This document shows, one piece after another, positions 1 to 9,258 of a stretch of 64,000 nt of DNA. Below the pieces are notes generated by a model. It ran no database searches. It was not told the origin of the DNA and saw only the letters and a list, made by a program, of their open reading frames with translations. The stretch is from positions 1,622,501 to 1,686,500 of the forward strand of contig CP027224.1 of the NCBI GenBank assembly GCA_002973635.1. The letters run 5' to 3'. This stretch comes from Lysinibacillus sp. B2A1 (GTDB lineage Bacteria; Bacillota; Bacilli; Bacillales_A; Planococcaceae). The number at the start of each line of letters is the position of its first letter. Within the stretch, counting starts at the first letter, position 1. The position numbers and the translations under genes are program-made.

Positions 1-808
1 AGATGGGTCTTTGAATCTCCATATCCTTTATAAAGACTCTAGCTATTTGCTGCCTTTGAATAAAGCTTGAAGCTGCTATGGAAGGTGCTAACATGGTACC
101 GTAGCCAGCTGCAATGGCATGGATTGATTCATTAATGCCATCGAGTTGCAGACCTACTCTTGGAGGCGGAATTTTATGAACCTTACATAGTGCATTTAAA
201 AATTCCTTTGTTGAGCTACCGTCTTCTCTAGAAACAAAGGGCTGCTGCATTAGTTCTGCTAATGTCACAGTTTGATCTGCCATCGGGTGACCGTAAGGCA
301 CGATAAACCAATAATCTAAGTTTATAAGAAATTGATAATTAATATCTGGATGATGTCCGTCCTCTTTTACGATAAAGGCTAAATCTGCTTTATAGTGAAG
401 CAATTCTTCAATAACCTGCTGGGAGTTAGCGGTTTTTATATGGATATAAGAGTTTGGGAAGGCTTGTTTATAGTTAGCTAACCATTTTGGTAATAAAAAA
501 TGGGATGGAACATGTGTAGAAGCAATTTGTAATTCCTCATTCCCAGTATTTTTTAATTGCTCTAACTTATTTTCAATATCCATTTCTAAATCAAATAGCC
601 GCTGTGCCTGTTTAAATAAGAATTCTCCATTTTGTGTTAATGTTATTCCTCTTCCTTTAGATTCCAATAAGGTTAATTCTAAATCTTTTTCTAAATTGCG
701 AATTTGTATAGTAACGGCAGGCTGGCTAATCATTAGTGCTTGTGCTGCCTTAGAAACACTTTTAAGCTCGGCTACTTTTGTGAAGAGTCTAAGAGCATGT
801 AAATTCAT
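1..808 (-). CDS. LysR-family transcriptional regulator (3' end outside window)
   Basis: Reading the minus strand from an ATG at 808 gives about 269 codons running off the window edge. The first 60 residues form a typical LysR winged helix-turn-helix (LFTKVAELKSVSKAAQALMI, then SQPAVT). The rest matches the substrate-binding domain shared by LysR proteins, which usually total about 290-300 residues, so only some 25 residues are missing. The start has an AAGGAGAAATTTC ribosome binding site just upstream. It is divergent from the MFS gene at 924, with a 115-bp shared promoter region, so it most likely controls that exporter in response to a small-molecule effector. The effector cannot be read from sequence. 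Confidence 0.9.
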   Translation of the reverse strand, partial: MNLHALRLFTKVAELKSVSKAAQALMISQPAVTIQIRNLEKDLELTLLESKGRGITLTQNGEFLFKQAQRLFDLEMDIENKLEQLKNTGNEELQIASTHVPSHFLLPKWLANYKQAFPNSYIHIKTANSQQVIEELLHYKADLAFIVKEDGHHPDINYQFLINLDYWFIVPYGHPMADQTVTLAELMQQPFVSREDGSSTKEFLNALCKVHKIPPPRVGLQLDGINESIHAIAAGYGTMLAPSIAASSFIQRQQIARVFIKDMEIQRPI

Positions 809-923
809 GAAATTTCTCCTTATATAAAAATTATTTATCCTTTTATATAAATTATATATTAGATTTATTAATTTACACTCTGTATCCTTTTAATTACTAT
901 AAAGTTTTAGGGGAGGGGACAAG

Positions 924-2126
924 ATGAATCGACAGCATATCGGAATTTTATTTGGAGGGGTACTATTGCTTGTAGTGGCGATGGGCATTAGCCGATTTGC
1001 CTTTACACCAATTTTGCCATTTATGCGTCATGATGTCGGATTTTCTTTTGAAGTTGCAGGATTTTTGGCATCAAGTAATTATATTGGCTATTTTATTGGA
1101 GCATTATGGGCAGGATTTATACATCGCAATAGAAAGAACTTTTTATTATTAAGTGTTGTTTTAAATGTACTTTCCGTTGTACTTATGGGGATCATTGGAG
1201 TATACAGTGTGTGGCTAGTGCTTCGTTTGATTGCTGGCATTACAGGAGGACTCATTTTTGTTTTAACATCAAGCATTATTATGGATTACTTAGCAAAGCG
1301 CTCACTTTCTCGTTGGTCAGGCTATTTATTCGGCGGAATTGGCTTAGGAATTGCTATCTCAGGCTTATTCGTACCAGTTCTTGAGGAACAATTTGCATGG
1401 CAGGGTACATGGATAGGCTTAGGGATTTTATCAGCGCTTTTCTTAGGGATTACGTATATTCTTTGGAGAGGATTAGATGTACAAGATAGCAAGAAGGCTG
1501 CCAAATCCTCCGATACAAAAATGACAAAGGGTTTTATGCCGTGGTTAATAGTGTCATATGGCTTAGAGGGCTTAGGTTATATTATCACAGGTACATTTTT
1601 AGTCGATATTATTCATAATATTCCTTCGCTCCAAGCGTATTCTTCCTATAGCTGGGTCATCGTTGGGGTAGCAGCCATACCTTCAGCACCAGTTTGGACC
1701 GTGTTGTTAGAAAAATTTTCTGCAATAAAAATCCTGTTTGTGGCATACATATTACAAGTGTTTGGCATCCTGCTACCAGTATTTTCACAAACTGTTTGGA
1801 GCGTATTATTATCTTCTTTTTTATTTGGCTTAACATTTGTAGGGATTGTGACGCTGACAACTTCCTATGCACGTCAGCTTTTCCCCACTCAAAGCGGACC
1901 TGTTGTATCTTTATTAACAACATTCTATGCATTCGGACAAATTATTGGACCAATTATCGCGGGGCAACTTGTAGAAGTTTATAGTAGCTATAAAGCAGCA
2001 CTGGTATTTGCTGGTGGCATAGTATTTCTTGCCTTGCTCGTCATGCTATGTGGGCGATTGTTAACAATGAAGCAGCAGGCTACATTAGAAAATATTTTGG
2101 CCATTAAAACACAATCGAATTCCTAA
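924..2126 (+). CDS. MFS transporter, YbfB/YjiJ family
   Basis: A 400-residue integral membrane protein with about 12 hydrophobic segments, the normal size for a major facilitator. The first helix carries GISRFAFTPILPFM and the first cytoplasmic loop has basic residues (HRNRKN), as in the YbfB/YjiJ group of MFS proteins. The ATG is preceded by a strong GGGGAGGGG ribosome binding site. It is transcribed divergently from a LysR gene, the usual layout for a regulated exporter. The substrate is unknown. A clear paralogue with the same LysR-MFS layout lies at 35407-36579 (both share GLGYI-TGTF in the seventh helix region). Confidence 0.88.
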   Translation: MNRQHIGILFGGVLLLVVAMGISRFAFTPILPFMRHDVGFSFEVAGFLASSNYIGYFIGALWAGFIHRNRKNFLLLSVVLNVLSVVLMGIIGVYSVWLVLRLIAGITGGLIFVLTSSIIMDYLAKRSLSRWSGYLFGGIGLGIAISGLFVPVLEEQFAWQGTWIGLGILSALFLGITYILWRGLDVQDSKKAAKSSDTKMTKGFMPWLIVSYGLEGLGYIITGTFLVDIIHNIPSLQAYSSYSWVIVGVAAIPSAPVWTVLLEKFSAIKILFVAYILQVFGILLPVFSQTVWSVLLSSFLFGLTFVGIVTLTTSYARQLFPTQSGPVVSLLTTFYAFGQIIGPIIAGQLVEVYSSYKAALVFAGGIVFLALLVMLCGRLLTMKQQATLENILAIKTQSNS

Positions 2127-2128
2127 AA

Positions 2129-2160
2129 AAAGCCTGGAATTCCAAGTGAATTTCAGGCTT
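2129..2160 (+). terminator. Hairpin terminator after the MFS gene
   Basis: Just after the MFS stop codon, AAGCCTGGAATTC pairs with GAATTTCAGGCTT (one mismatch) around a short loop. The following T-tract is weak, so termination may be partial. Confidence 0.6.
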
Positions 2161-2283
2161 GAATATTTTACTTAAAGAGTGCCTCGATCTACATGATATA
2201 AAAAAATTAAATATAAGTTTAACTAAGACTTACATTATGCGGATTTTATAGTTTTTAAACCAAGAAAATAAGGTGGGAAGTAC

Positions 2284-2805
2284 ATGAGAATATTTCATGT
2301 AAGTGAGGAAAGTGATATTCTTGTCTTTCATCCTCGATTACCTGAACGAACAGATTTAGATGCAACTAAAGGGCTCGTATGGGCTATAAATGATAAATGC
2401 CTCCCTAACTTTTTAACGCCTAGAAATTGTCCAAGAGTTTGCTATCATATAGGTACAGAAACAACAGAACAGGATATACAAACTTATTTCACTTCTGCAT
2501 CTGCTTCACATGTAATTGTAATTGAAAGCAAGTGGTTTGAAACAATGAAAAATACGACACTTTATCTATATGAATTTGCTATCCATGGATTTATGCTACA
2601 GGATCAGGTAGCTGGCTATTATACGAGTGAAACAACTCAGCTACCTATTGCTAAATTTGAAGTGAAAAATTTATTTGAGGGATTATTTAAGCGTCATGTA
2701 GAAGTACGGGTAGTCGATAGCCTGTGGGATATTTATGATGAAATACAAAAAACAACATTAAATTGGTCGATGTGCAGAATGCGATTTGCGCAGCCAAGAA
2801 AATAA
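2284..2805 (+). CDS. Small cytosolic protein, DUF6886-like
   Basis: A 173-residue protein with no signal peptide or membrane segment. It starts MRIFHVSEES and contains FHPRLPERTDLD and GLVWAINDKCLPNFLTPR, which I recognise as the pattern of an uncharacterised Bacillales family (DUF6886); the family assignment is from memory of the pattern. AGGTGGGAAGTAC supplies the ribosome binding site before the ATG. It stands alone, followed by a terminator hairpin shared with the convergent NUDIX gene. No biochemical role is known to me. Several histidines and aromatic residues near the N-terminus might form a ligand pocket, but that is speculation. Confidence 0.75.
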   Translation: MRIFHVSEESDILVFHPRLPERTDLDATKGLVWAINDKCLPNFLTPRNCPRVCYHIGTETTEQDIQTYFTSASASHVIVIESKWFETMKNTTLYLYEFAIHGFMLQDQVAGYYTSETTQLPIAKFEVKNLFEGLFKRHVEVRVVDSLWDIYDEIQKTTLNWSMCRMRFAQPRK

Positions 2806-2815
2806 TTAGACAAGT

Positions 2816-2844
2816 CTCGTAAACGCTACTATCACGTTTACGAG
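2816..2844. terminator. Perfect 10-bp hairpin between convergent genes
   Basis: CTCGTAAACG and CGTTTACGAG form a perfect 10-bp stem with a 9-nt loop, placed between the stop codons of two convergent genes. It probably ends transcription in both directions, though the T-tracts are short. Confidence 0.7.
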
Positions 2845-2856
2845 GTCCTTTCAGAT

Positions 2857-3342
2857 TTAAACAGTAAATGTTTGTACTAATGGAATACTCGTCATATCAA
2901 TTAATTCACTATCTTTATAAGTAAATATGTATTCATAGTTGGTTGATTCATCCAACATCTTTGGTAAATAATATTTTAAATCTGCTATTCCTACATTTTG
3001 AGGATGCAAAATCCAAGTTAGGTCTTTCCAATCTAGAATACCTTCTGCAATCTTAATGGGTGTCACATAAGGGTAGGATTCTGGTAGTTCGGCAATAAAT
3101 GCATACATGCAACCAAAATTAGTGATTCCGTCAGTCCATGTTATTTTTCCTTTGTATGTAATGTCTTGTAAATAAATGCCGGTTTCTTCCTTGATTTCTC
3201 GTAATGCACCGACTAATGGCGTTTCACTGTGCTCAATTTTTCCACCTACACCATTCCAAGCGCCCATCCATTGAGGCTTTTCTCTATTCAGTAATAATAT
3301 TTTGTCTCCCTTCTTAAGAAAACAAATTGTATATTCAACCAA
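2857..3342 (-). CDS. NUDIX hydrolase (8-oxo-dGTP diphosphatase type)
   Basis: A 161-residue protein with a complete Nudix box at residues 34-56: Gly34, Glu40, Arg48-Glu49, Glu52-Glu53 and Gly55 are all in register, so the metal-binding catalytic site looks intact. Nudix enzymes split nucleoside diphosphates linked to another moiety, X; the MutT-like size and the N-terminal strand (EYTICFLKKGDKILLL) suggest nucleotide-pool cleaning (oxidised dGTP), but substrate cannot be fixed from sequence. GGAGGAAAGAA precedes the ATG at 3342. It is a single gene that converges on the DUF6886-like gene. Confidence 0.88.
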   Translation of the reverse strand: MVEYTICFLKKGDKILLLNREKPQWMGAWNGVGGKIEHSETPLVGALREIKEETGIYLQDITYKGKITWTDGITNFGCMYAFIAELPESYPYVTPIKIAEGILDWKDLTWILHPQNVGIADLKYYLPKMLDESTNYEYIFTYKDSELIDMTSIPLVQTFTV

Positions 3343-3536
3343 ATTCTTTCCTCCTTTAATTCAAAAAAATGTGCCATAGTGGTCTTAGGTCTACTATAGC
3401 AGTTGTACCAATAGGAAGTTATAATAAATGTGTCTTACAGTCCATAAATGGGATAAAAATATTGTATCAAAAAATATACAATTTAACGTGACATTTAAAA
3501 GATGCCGTGTTGATACTGAGGAAATGAGGAAACGTT

Positions 3537-3989
3537 GTGATATTAATAAGTGCTTGCTTAGCAGGATTAAAGGTACGCTATAATGGTACAGATTGTTTAG
3601 ATGAAAGAATACAACAGCTTGTATTAGAAAATAAGGCTATAACTGTGTGCCCTGAATTAATGGGTGGCTTTACTACTCCACGTGAGCCCGCTGAAATAGT
3701 TGGTGGAGATGGGGGAGACGTTCTTGATGGAAAAGGGATTGTAGTGGAAAAATCGGGCCTTGATGTTACGGAGCTATATCTAAAGGGTGCCTATGCAACT
3801 TTACATAAAGCGCTTGAACTTGGTGCTACGAAGGTTATCTTAAAAGAGTATAGTCCATCCTGTGGCAGTACAATGATTTATAATGGTAATTTCAATCATA
3901 CAAAAATAAGCGGTATAGGTGTCACAACCGCTTTGCTAAAAAGAAATAATATAGATGTTATTTCAGAAGAAGATTTTTTTACAGAATAA
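3537..3989 (+). CDS. DUF523 protein, TudS-like
   Basis: A 150-residue protein of the DUF523 family. It begins with a GTG codon 6 bp after GAGGA; there is no better ATG. The family pattern is plain: MILISACLAG at the N-terminus, VCPELMGG around Cys38 and PSCGS around Cys109, together with GTTPREPAE-like residues. In the characterised family member TudS, three cysteines hold a [4Fe-4S] cluster that removes sulfur from 2-thiouracil; here Cys7, Cys38 and Cys109 are the likely ligands. Whether this protein has that activity is inferred from family membership only. It is monocistronic, with a strong terminator immediately downstream. Confidence 0.85.
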   Translation: MILISACLAGLKVRYNGTDCLDERIQQLVLENKAITVCPELMGGFTTPREPAEIVGGDGGDVLDGKGIVVEKSGLDVTELYLKGAYATLHKALELGATKVILKEYSPSCGSTMIYNGNFNHTKISGIGVTTALLKRNNIDVISEEDFFTE

Positions 3990-3997
3990 AAAAAGTT

Positions 3998-4030
3998 GAA
4001 TTCCTGCGTAAAAGGAATTCATTTTTTTTT
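3998..4030 (+). terminator. Rho-independent terminator
   Basis: GAATTCCT pairs with AGGAATTC around a 7-nt loop and is followed by a nine-T run. It lies 9 bp after the DUF523 stop codon. Confidence 0.9.
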
Positions 4031-4103
4031 GAGAGAAAATGCTTGATATGTTCGTTGTATAGGATGTAGAGGCCTATACAAGAAGTTGAGAGGAATTGGT
4101 GCC

Positions 4104-4670
4104 ATGAAATCGAATGAGAAAAATTTCATCAAGCGATTAAAACGACAGAAAGAGGATGCCCTTGAATATGTCGTAGATCAGTACTTATCGCTTGTGAAAG
4201 GTGTTATTTATAAGGTACTTGCACCATTGCAACAGGATTATATAGTTGATGAATGTATCAATGATATCTTTTTAAGTATTTGGGACAACATTGAACAATT
4301 TAAGGGAGACAATGATGATTTTCGAAAGTGGCTTTGTGTCATTGCTAAGTTTAAAGCTTTCGATTATTACCGACGAGCAGTAAAGAATAGAGAAATATCC
4401 TCAGAGCACCCAGACTTACTAATCGACCCTTCAGTTGAGGAAGTGGTCATTCAGCTTGAAAATCAAGAAGAATTAGTAAAGTTAATCAACACACTAGATG
4501 CTATAGATCGAAAAATATTTATAATGAGATTTTTCATTGGAATGAACACAAAGGATATTGCAATTCAAGTTGGTTTGACAGGTGCAGCTGTTGATAATCG
4601 CATATATCGAGGCAAGAAAAAATTACAGCAGCAAGCAATTGAATTAAAGCTTGGGGGTAATCCAACATGA
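4104..4670 (+). CDS. ECF-type RNA polymerase sigma factor
   Basis: A 188-residue sigma-70 family protein of the extracytoplasmic-function class. Region 2 spans the first half (ECINDIFLSIWDNIEQFKGD, then FRKWLCVIAKFKAFDYYRR), and region 4 ends in a helix-turn-helix (IFIMRFFIGMNTKDIA, then RIYRGKKKLQ). The ATG at 4104 is preferred over an in-frame TTG at 4086 because GAGAGGA sits 9 bp before the ATG. Its last codons overlap the anti-sigma gene by 4 bp (ATGA), so the two are translationally coupled. It should direct a small stress regulon and normally its own operon. Confidence 0.9.
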   Translation: MKSNEKNFIKRLKRQKEDALEYVVDQYLSLVKGVIYKVLAPLQQDYIVDECINDIFLSIWDNIEQFKGDNDDFRKWLCVIAKFKAFDYYRRAVKNREISSEHPDLLIDPSVEEVVIQLENQEELVKLINTLDAIDRKIFIMRFFIGMNTKDIAIQVGLTGAAVDNRIYRGKKKLQQQAIELKLGGNPT

Positions 4671-5773
4671 AGGAAATATATAAATTTTTCAATGACGTGC
4701 AATTAGATAATAAGGAATTTACTGAATTGGATGTTAGTGAATTTGAAAAAGCTAAGGTAAAAAAGCGATTAAAGCAAAGCCTAAAGAAAAAGAAAAAAAG
4801 AGTGAAACGATGGCGGCAAATAGCAGTGGCAATGCTTTTTATAGGATTGTCAGGAGCGATAATAGGATATACCTTTCCAGCACATGCAGGAAGTATTCCC
4901 ATTGTGAAAAACATCTTTCAATTTATAGACGGAGATAGATCTTTTCTTTATGAAAATTATAAAGAATTTTCAACAGCTATAGAATTATCTGAGATGAGTA
5001 AGGGTGTGGAGATTACCATTAATGATGCCCTTTACGATGGTGAAACAATTTTTATAACCTATTCTCTCAAGAGTAAAAAGAAATTAGGTGACCAACTAAG
5101 AATTCATGATACTTCTTCATCTTTAAAGGATGCAGATGGTATGGCATGGGGCTCGGAAATAAAAAGAGTAGACGATTACAACTATGTCGGTTTGTTAACA
5201 GTTGGGAATTTCGGAACAAATGTTGGGGATACAGCATACTTAGTATGGAATATTGATAAAATATTGATGGAAAAATCAAATGCAATTATTAATGGGCACT
5301 GGCGTTTTGCCTTTTCTGTAGAGGCAACCTCAAAGTATTCGCAAATAGTGAATAAATCTTCGTCTCTTGATGGTATCAATGTGACAATTAGACAAATCAC
5401 CCATACACCGATGTCAACCATTGTATATTTAAGGCAACAATTAGATCAGCATATTTTAGATTATTGGGATAATATCGACCTAGACTTTACAATGACAGAT
5501 GATATGGGGAATAACTATGATGGTTTGAATCATGGGGGTCGCGGTTATCCAAATGATCTTCGTATAGGTAAGACGTTTGGAAAAGTTGACGAAAGGGCAA
5601 CTACGCTGAAGATTATGCCATATGTCCGGCTCATGAAGTCATCTGTAAATGATGATGAACCAATAGAGGAAAAGAATGCTTTTGGCGAAACTGTTGTGAG
5701 GAATAGAACTGTAGAGCTAGAGGATCTTAAAGAAATAAATCTTGAACCGATCGTTATTGAATTGAAAAAATAG
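4667..5773 (+). CDS. DUF4179 membrane anti-sigma factor
   Basis: A 368-residue protein with a charged cytoplasmic head (residues 1-50, with a lysine/arginine-rich stretch), one transmembrane helix at about 51-69, and a large extracytoplasmic part. The outer region matches the DUF4179 pattern seen in anti-sigma factors encoded next to Bacillus ECF sigma factors (SGVEITINDALYDGETIFITYSL-like stretch at about 106-128) followed by a second beta domain of the DUF5643 kind. The 4-bp overlap with the sigma gene supports a sigma/anti-sigma pair: the head would hold the sigma factor at the membrane until an envelope signal is sensed. Confidence 0.88.
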   Translation: MKEIYKFFNDVQLDNKEFTELDVSEFEKAKVKKRLKQSLKKKKKRVKRWRQIAVAMLFIGLSGAIIGYTFPAHAGSIPIVKNIFQFIDGDRSFLYENYKEFSTAIELSEMSKGVEITINDALYDGETIFITYSLKSKKKLGDQLRIHDTSSSLKDADGMAWGSEIKRVDDYNYVGLLTVGNFGTNVGDTAYLVWNIDKILMEKSNAIINGHWRFAFSVEATSKYSQIVNKSSSLDGINVTIRQITHTPMSTIVYLRQQLDQHILDYWDNIDLDFTMTDDMGNNYDGLNHGGRGYPNDLRIGKTFGKVDERATTLKIMPYVRLMKSSVNDDEPIEEKNAFGETVVRNRTVELEDLKEINLEPIVIELKK

Positions 5774-5791
5774 GTAAGATATGAAAGGATG

Positions 5792-5830
5792 AAACTGCCC
5801 TCGCTCTTTTATAGAGTAAGGGCAGTTTTT
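5792..5830. terminator. Hairpin terminator between convergent operons
   Basis: AAACTGCCCT pairs with AGGGCAGTTT, followed by T residues on the plus strand and preceded by A residues that give Us on the minus strand. It lies between the anti-sigma gene and the end of the convergent ABC permease gene, so it can serve both. Confidence 0.8.
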
Positions 5831-8219
5831 AGTCAACGAGTAGAATTCGAGGTGATGTTTTGGCAATGATTTTTGTGGATAACCAGCAACCAACACAGGC
5901 TGCCACAACACTTAAGAAGGATAATCCGATGGTTATTGGCCAATTTATCACAAGAGGTAATTCTAGTAAGCCATATTCTAAAACAATACTTTGTAAAGCT
6001 ACGGGAATTACTTTTACACCGATAAAAATTCCAAACATAGCCCCTAGTGATGAAAGTAATAGAATTCCAGATGTAATCGACCATCGAATAGTATTTGAGG
6101 TCATACCAATGGATTTAAAAATTCCGTAAGTTCCGCTTTCTTTTCTTACATTTATTCTAGAAACACTAAAAATAATGATGAATGTTACAACAATAAATAA
6201 AATTCCGATAACAGATAATGGGATGATTAAAACAGCGACCACAACTTTATAGACATCATATAATAATGTTTGTTGTGTGACAGCTTTGACAGAGCTTTTA
6301 AAGTTATTGTTTAAATCATCAACGATTTGAGTTGATAATGTCTCATCTACCAAATTGATCATACTGATTTCTGAAGCAGAATAGGTAGCATTATAAACTT
6401 TGATTACATCAGCGGTAATTCTCGCTGAATTAGACATATTTGCTATCGATTGATAAATACCAGTAACAATCAAATGATGCTGCTTGCCTTCGATATAGAC
6501 TTCTACAATATCTCCTACATTTTTGTGTAAAGCCTTTGCGACATTAAGGCCAATGGCGATTTCATTTTTTTTTATAGGATTACGGCCAGAAATTGTCTCG
6601 TATCCAGCAACATCAAAACTACCTTCAATGGTATTGACATTAATATTTAGAGGCTGATTTGATTCATTAGGGAGAACCCCTGTAAATTGATCGAACCAAG
6701 CGTGATTTTTTATGCGTTCATCTGAGCGTAAAAATTGTTCAAACTGTTGTTTTGAGAATGTTGCCTCATTAAAAACCGTTACAACAACATGTGATGAATC
6801 GTAGCCCAATGCTGGTGTATTTTGTTTGATGTTGGAAATAAAGCTATTATGAATGACTGCACTAAACACTAAAATTGCAGAAGTAATGGCTGTAAGAACA
6901 ATAATTAAAAACGAACTTTTCATATTTTTAGTAATGTTTTTAATGCTAATTTGAAGTTGAATCGGCAAATGAACTAAATTAGAAAGACGATTAGAGTTGT
7001 TTAAACGCTGATTCAATTTACTGTTTGCAGATTCTGACATGCCGTACTTAATTGCTTGTACTGGTTCAACGTGACGTGCTTTGTTTGAGTAAATGAACGC
7101 AGTAAGGATAACAATGACAAGGATTATGACAGCAAGTAGCATAGTGATTCTAAAATCTTGAATAATTGTTAAATGCTTTCCGGCCTTTAAATAAGATAAA
7201 GAGCTTTCTATGATCACTCTGGAAAGGACTGTACTGGCAATAAGACCCGGAATAATTGAAACCATGGATAATAAACCAAATTGTAAAACATAGGTCGCAC
7301 TAATTTTCCGAGAAGTGAGTCCAAGAGATTTGATAACACCAATCGTTTTATAGTTCGTTAAAATGGCATCTGAAATACTAAAACCAATAATAAACAATGA
7401 AATGAATAACATTGCTACACCAAAAGCGATCATGATAAAGCCAATAATTTTATTAATAATAAAATTAAACGAATAGAGATCCACGTATTCCATTTTTGAT
7501 TCAAGGTAGGGGCCGTTTAAAAATTTTTCGAATTCTATCCAATAGTTTGCACTTTGCTGATAATCATCAAAGCGAAGAGCCATCATATATTGTTCAGACC
7601 CTATCATCGAATCAAATTGTTTATGAAAGTCAGAGTCGTTCATCCAAATACGAGCATTCGTTGTAAAGGGTCCACCGTATGGCAAATCTACAACAATACC
7701 CGAAACATTTAATGTAAAAGCTTTTTCGCCAGTGTTAAATTCAATAGCATCTCCAAGTGAAATATTCGAAGTAGTAGCCATTGATGTGGGAATCCAAATT
7801 GTTCCCTCAGTAGGATAGTCCTGATTTTCACCCTCTGAAAATAGTAATTGATCAATAGCAAAGGGCGTTTTTGGTGTATTCATCATGAATAAGTAGAGAT
7901 CATTTGGCGTTTCTGCACCATTCGCTGTAAAGCCAGATAAATTTCTATAAGGAATGAGATTCGAGGCAGAAACCCCTTGTTGCTCTTGCCACCAATTGTT
8001 GACAGTGTTTGGATTATGAATATCCTTACCCATCGTTAAAATTTGATGTGCCCCATTCGAATCATGATGTGTTTTTTCAAAAATATTGCTTGTATTCATA
8101 ATAATTATTACAGAGGTGGCTAATAAAAGGGTAGATAGCATAATTAGGATTGCTAATAGGACATTTTGGATTTTCCTTTTCTTAATATGTGCAAAGCAAA
8201 GAGTAAGTATTGCGCGCAT
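5829..8219 (-). CDS. ABC transporter permease, FtsX/MacB family
   Basis: A 796-residue membrane protein with two FtsX-type repeats: an N-terminal helix (about residues 17-40), a large extracytoplasmic domain, a first group of three helices around 255-380, and after a second extracytoplasmic domain a last group near 660-790. This layout is that of lipoprotein or antimicrobial-peptide ABC exporters in Firmicutes. It lies 3 bp downstream of its ATPase gene and ends next to a terminator. The substrate is unknown; such systems commonly act in envelope maintenance or peptide resistance. No two-component genes adjoin it, so control cannot be read. Confidence 0.88.
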   Translation of the reverse strand: MRAILTLCFAHIKKRKIQNVLLAILIMLSTLLLATSVIIIMNTSNIFEKTHHDSNGAHQILTMGKDIHNPNTVNNWWQEQQGVSASNLIPYRNLSGFTANGAETPNDLYLFMMNTPKTPFAIDQLLFSEGENQDYPTEGTIWIPTSMATTSNISLGDAIEFNTGEKAFTLNVSGIVVDLPYGGPFTTNARIWMNDSDFHKQFDSMIGSEQYMMALRFDDYQQSANYWIEFEKFLNGPYLESKMEYVDLYSFNFIINKIIGFIMIAFGVAMLFISLFIIGFSISDAILTNYKTIGVIKSLGLTSRKISATYVLQFGLLSMVSIIPGLIASTVLSRVIIESSLSYLKAGKHLTIIQDFRITMLLAVIILVIVILTAFIYSNKARHVEPVQAIKYGMSESANSKLNQRLNNSNRLSNLVHLPIQLQISIKNITKNMKSSFLIIVLTAITSAILVFSAVIHNSFISNIKQNTPALGYDSSHVVVTVFNEATFSKQQFEQFLRSDERIKNHAWFDQFTGVLPNESNQPLNINVNTIEGSFDVAGYETISGRNPIKKNEIAIGLNVAKALHKNVGDIVEVYIEGKQHHLIVTGIYQSIANMSNSARITADVIKVYNATYSASEISMINLVDETLSTQIVDDLNNNFKSSVKAVTQQTLLYDVYKVVVAVLIIPLSVIGILFIVVTFIIIFSVSRINVRKESGTYGIFKSIGMTSNTIRWSITSGILLLSSLGAMFGIFIGVKVIPVALQSIVLEYGLLELPLVINWPITIGLSFLSVVAACVGCWLSTKIIAKTSPRILLVD

Positions 8220-8222
8220 TTT

Positions 8223-8981
8223 TTACTCCTTTCCTGCAACATATGAGAAGATAATATTTTCACGCTCTTGTATGCTAGCATCATCGTATTGATCGAAGTT
8301 TAAAATACCTCCAATTTTTCCATCCTGAATAATAATAAGCCGATTAGCACGACAGGCTGCTTTTATATCATGTGTAATCATCACGACAGTCTGACCCTTG
8401 TTATTTAAATTCGTTAAAATATCTAAGACAGCTACTCCTTGATCGTAATTTAAACTACCCGTTGGTTCATCTGCAAATAGAATCTCTGGGTCATTGACTA
8501 ATGCTCTAGCAATAGCAGCTCTTTGTTGCTGTCCACCAGAGGTTTGCGAAGGTAAACGATTCCGTTGCTCCTCAAGTCCCATCTTATTTAAAAGCATCTC
8601 CGCTTTTTTTAACACATCTTTTTTAGGGTATTTTGCAATATATCCTGGGAGGCTGATGTTTTCTAGCAATGTCATATCCGGGACGAGATTACTACTTTGA
8701 TAGACATATCCTATCTTTTTAGAGCGAAATGTAGCTAACTGCTGTTCGGTAAATGTATCCAGCCTTTCTCCATGAAAATAGACTTCACCAGTCGTAATGG
8801 AATCTAGACCACTTAAAAGATAAAGCAGTGTCGATTTACCTGAACCGGAGTTTCCCATAATAACAGTAAAATCTCCTTTATATATTTCGATATTAATATT
8901 TTTTATGGCATGAAATTGCTCACTCCCTGTGGAATATGTCTTGCATAGATTTTGAGCATGAATAAGTACCTCTTTTTCCAC
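8223..8981 (-). CDS. ABC transporter ATP-binding protein, LolD/MacB type
   Basis: A 252-residue ATPase. Walker A is GNSGSGKST at residues 43-51, the Q-loop is YVYQSSN near 92-98, the signature is TSGGQQQR at 147-154 (Thr replaces the usual Leu, as is common in this subgroup), and Walker B is ILFADEP at 167-173, with an H-loop MITHD near 202. It is the first gene of a two-gene operon with the FtsX-type permease. The pair forms an MacB-like exporter at the membrane. Possible promoter elements lie between 8982 and 9100, which is very AT-rich. Confidence 0.9.
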   Translation of the reverse strand: MEKEVLIHAQNLCKTYSTGSEQFHAIKNINIEIYKGDFTVIMGNSGSGKSTLLYLLSGLDSITTGEVYFHGERLDTFTEQQLATFRSKKIGYVYQSSNLVPDMTLLENISLPGYIAKYPKKDVLKKAEMLLNKMGLEEQRNRLPSQTSGGQQQRAAIARALVNDPEILFADEPTGSLNYDQGVAVLDILTNLNNKGQTVVMITHDIKAACRANRLIIIQDGKIGGILNFDQYDDASIQERENIIFSYVAGKE

Positions 8982-9218
8982 GAAAATACCGCCTCCATCG
9001 ATTTTATTTCTTTTAGTGTAAGGGGGATTTATTATAAGGGCCTTATTAAATTATTAATAAATTATTACAAGAACTAGAAAATTTGAAAATCGTATTTTGC
9101 CGTAAAAGTGATTGATGGAGATCTAAAAAATTAGTTGGGGATGAAGAAAGAAAATCCCCACTGATTAAAGTTTCTCTCTATTTATGCAGAGGCATAATTG
9201 ATTATAAAGACAAAAATA

Positions 9219-9248
9219 AGCTTTGGATATAAGATGATGTCCAAAGCT
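9219..9248 (-). terminator. Minus-strand terminator after the DinB gene
   Basis: AGCTTTGGA and TCCAAAGCT form a perfect 9-bp stem; read on the minus strand it is followed by TATTTTTGTC. It sits about 10 bp beyond the DinB-family stop codon. Confidence 0.75.
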
Positions 9249-9258
9249 CTTTCATAAA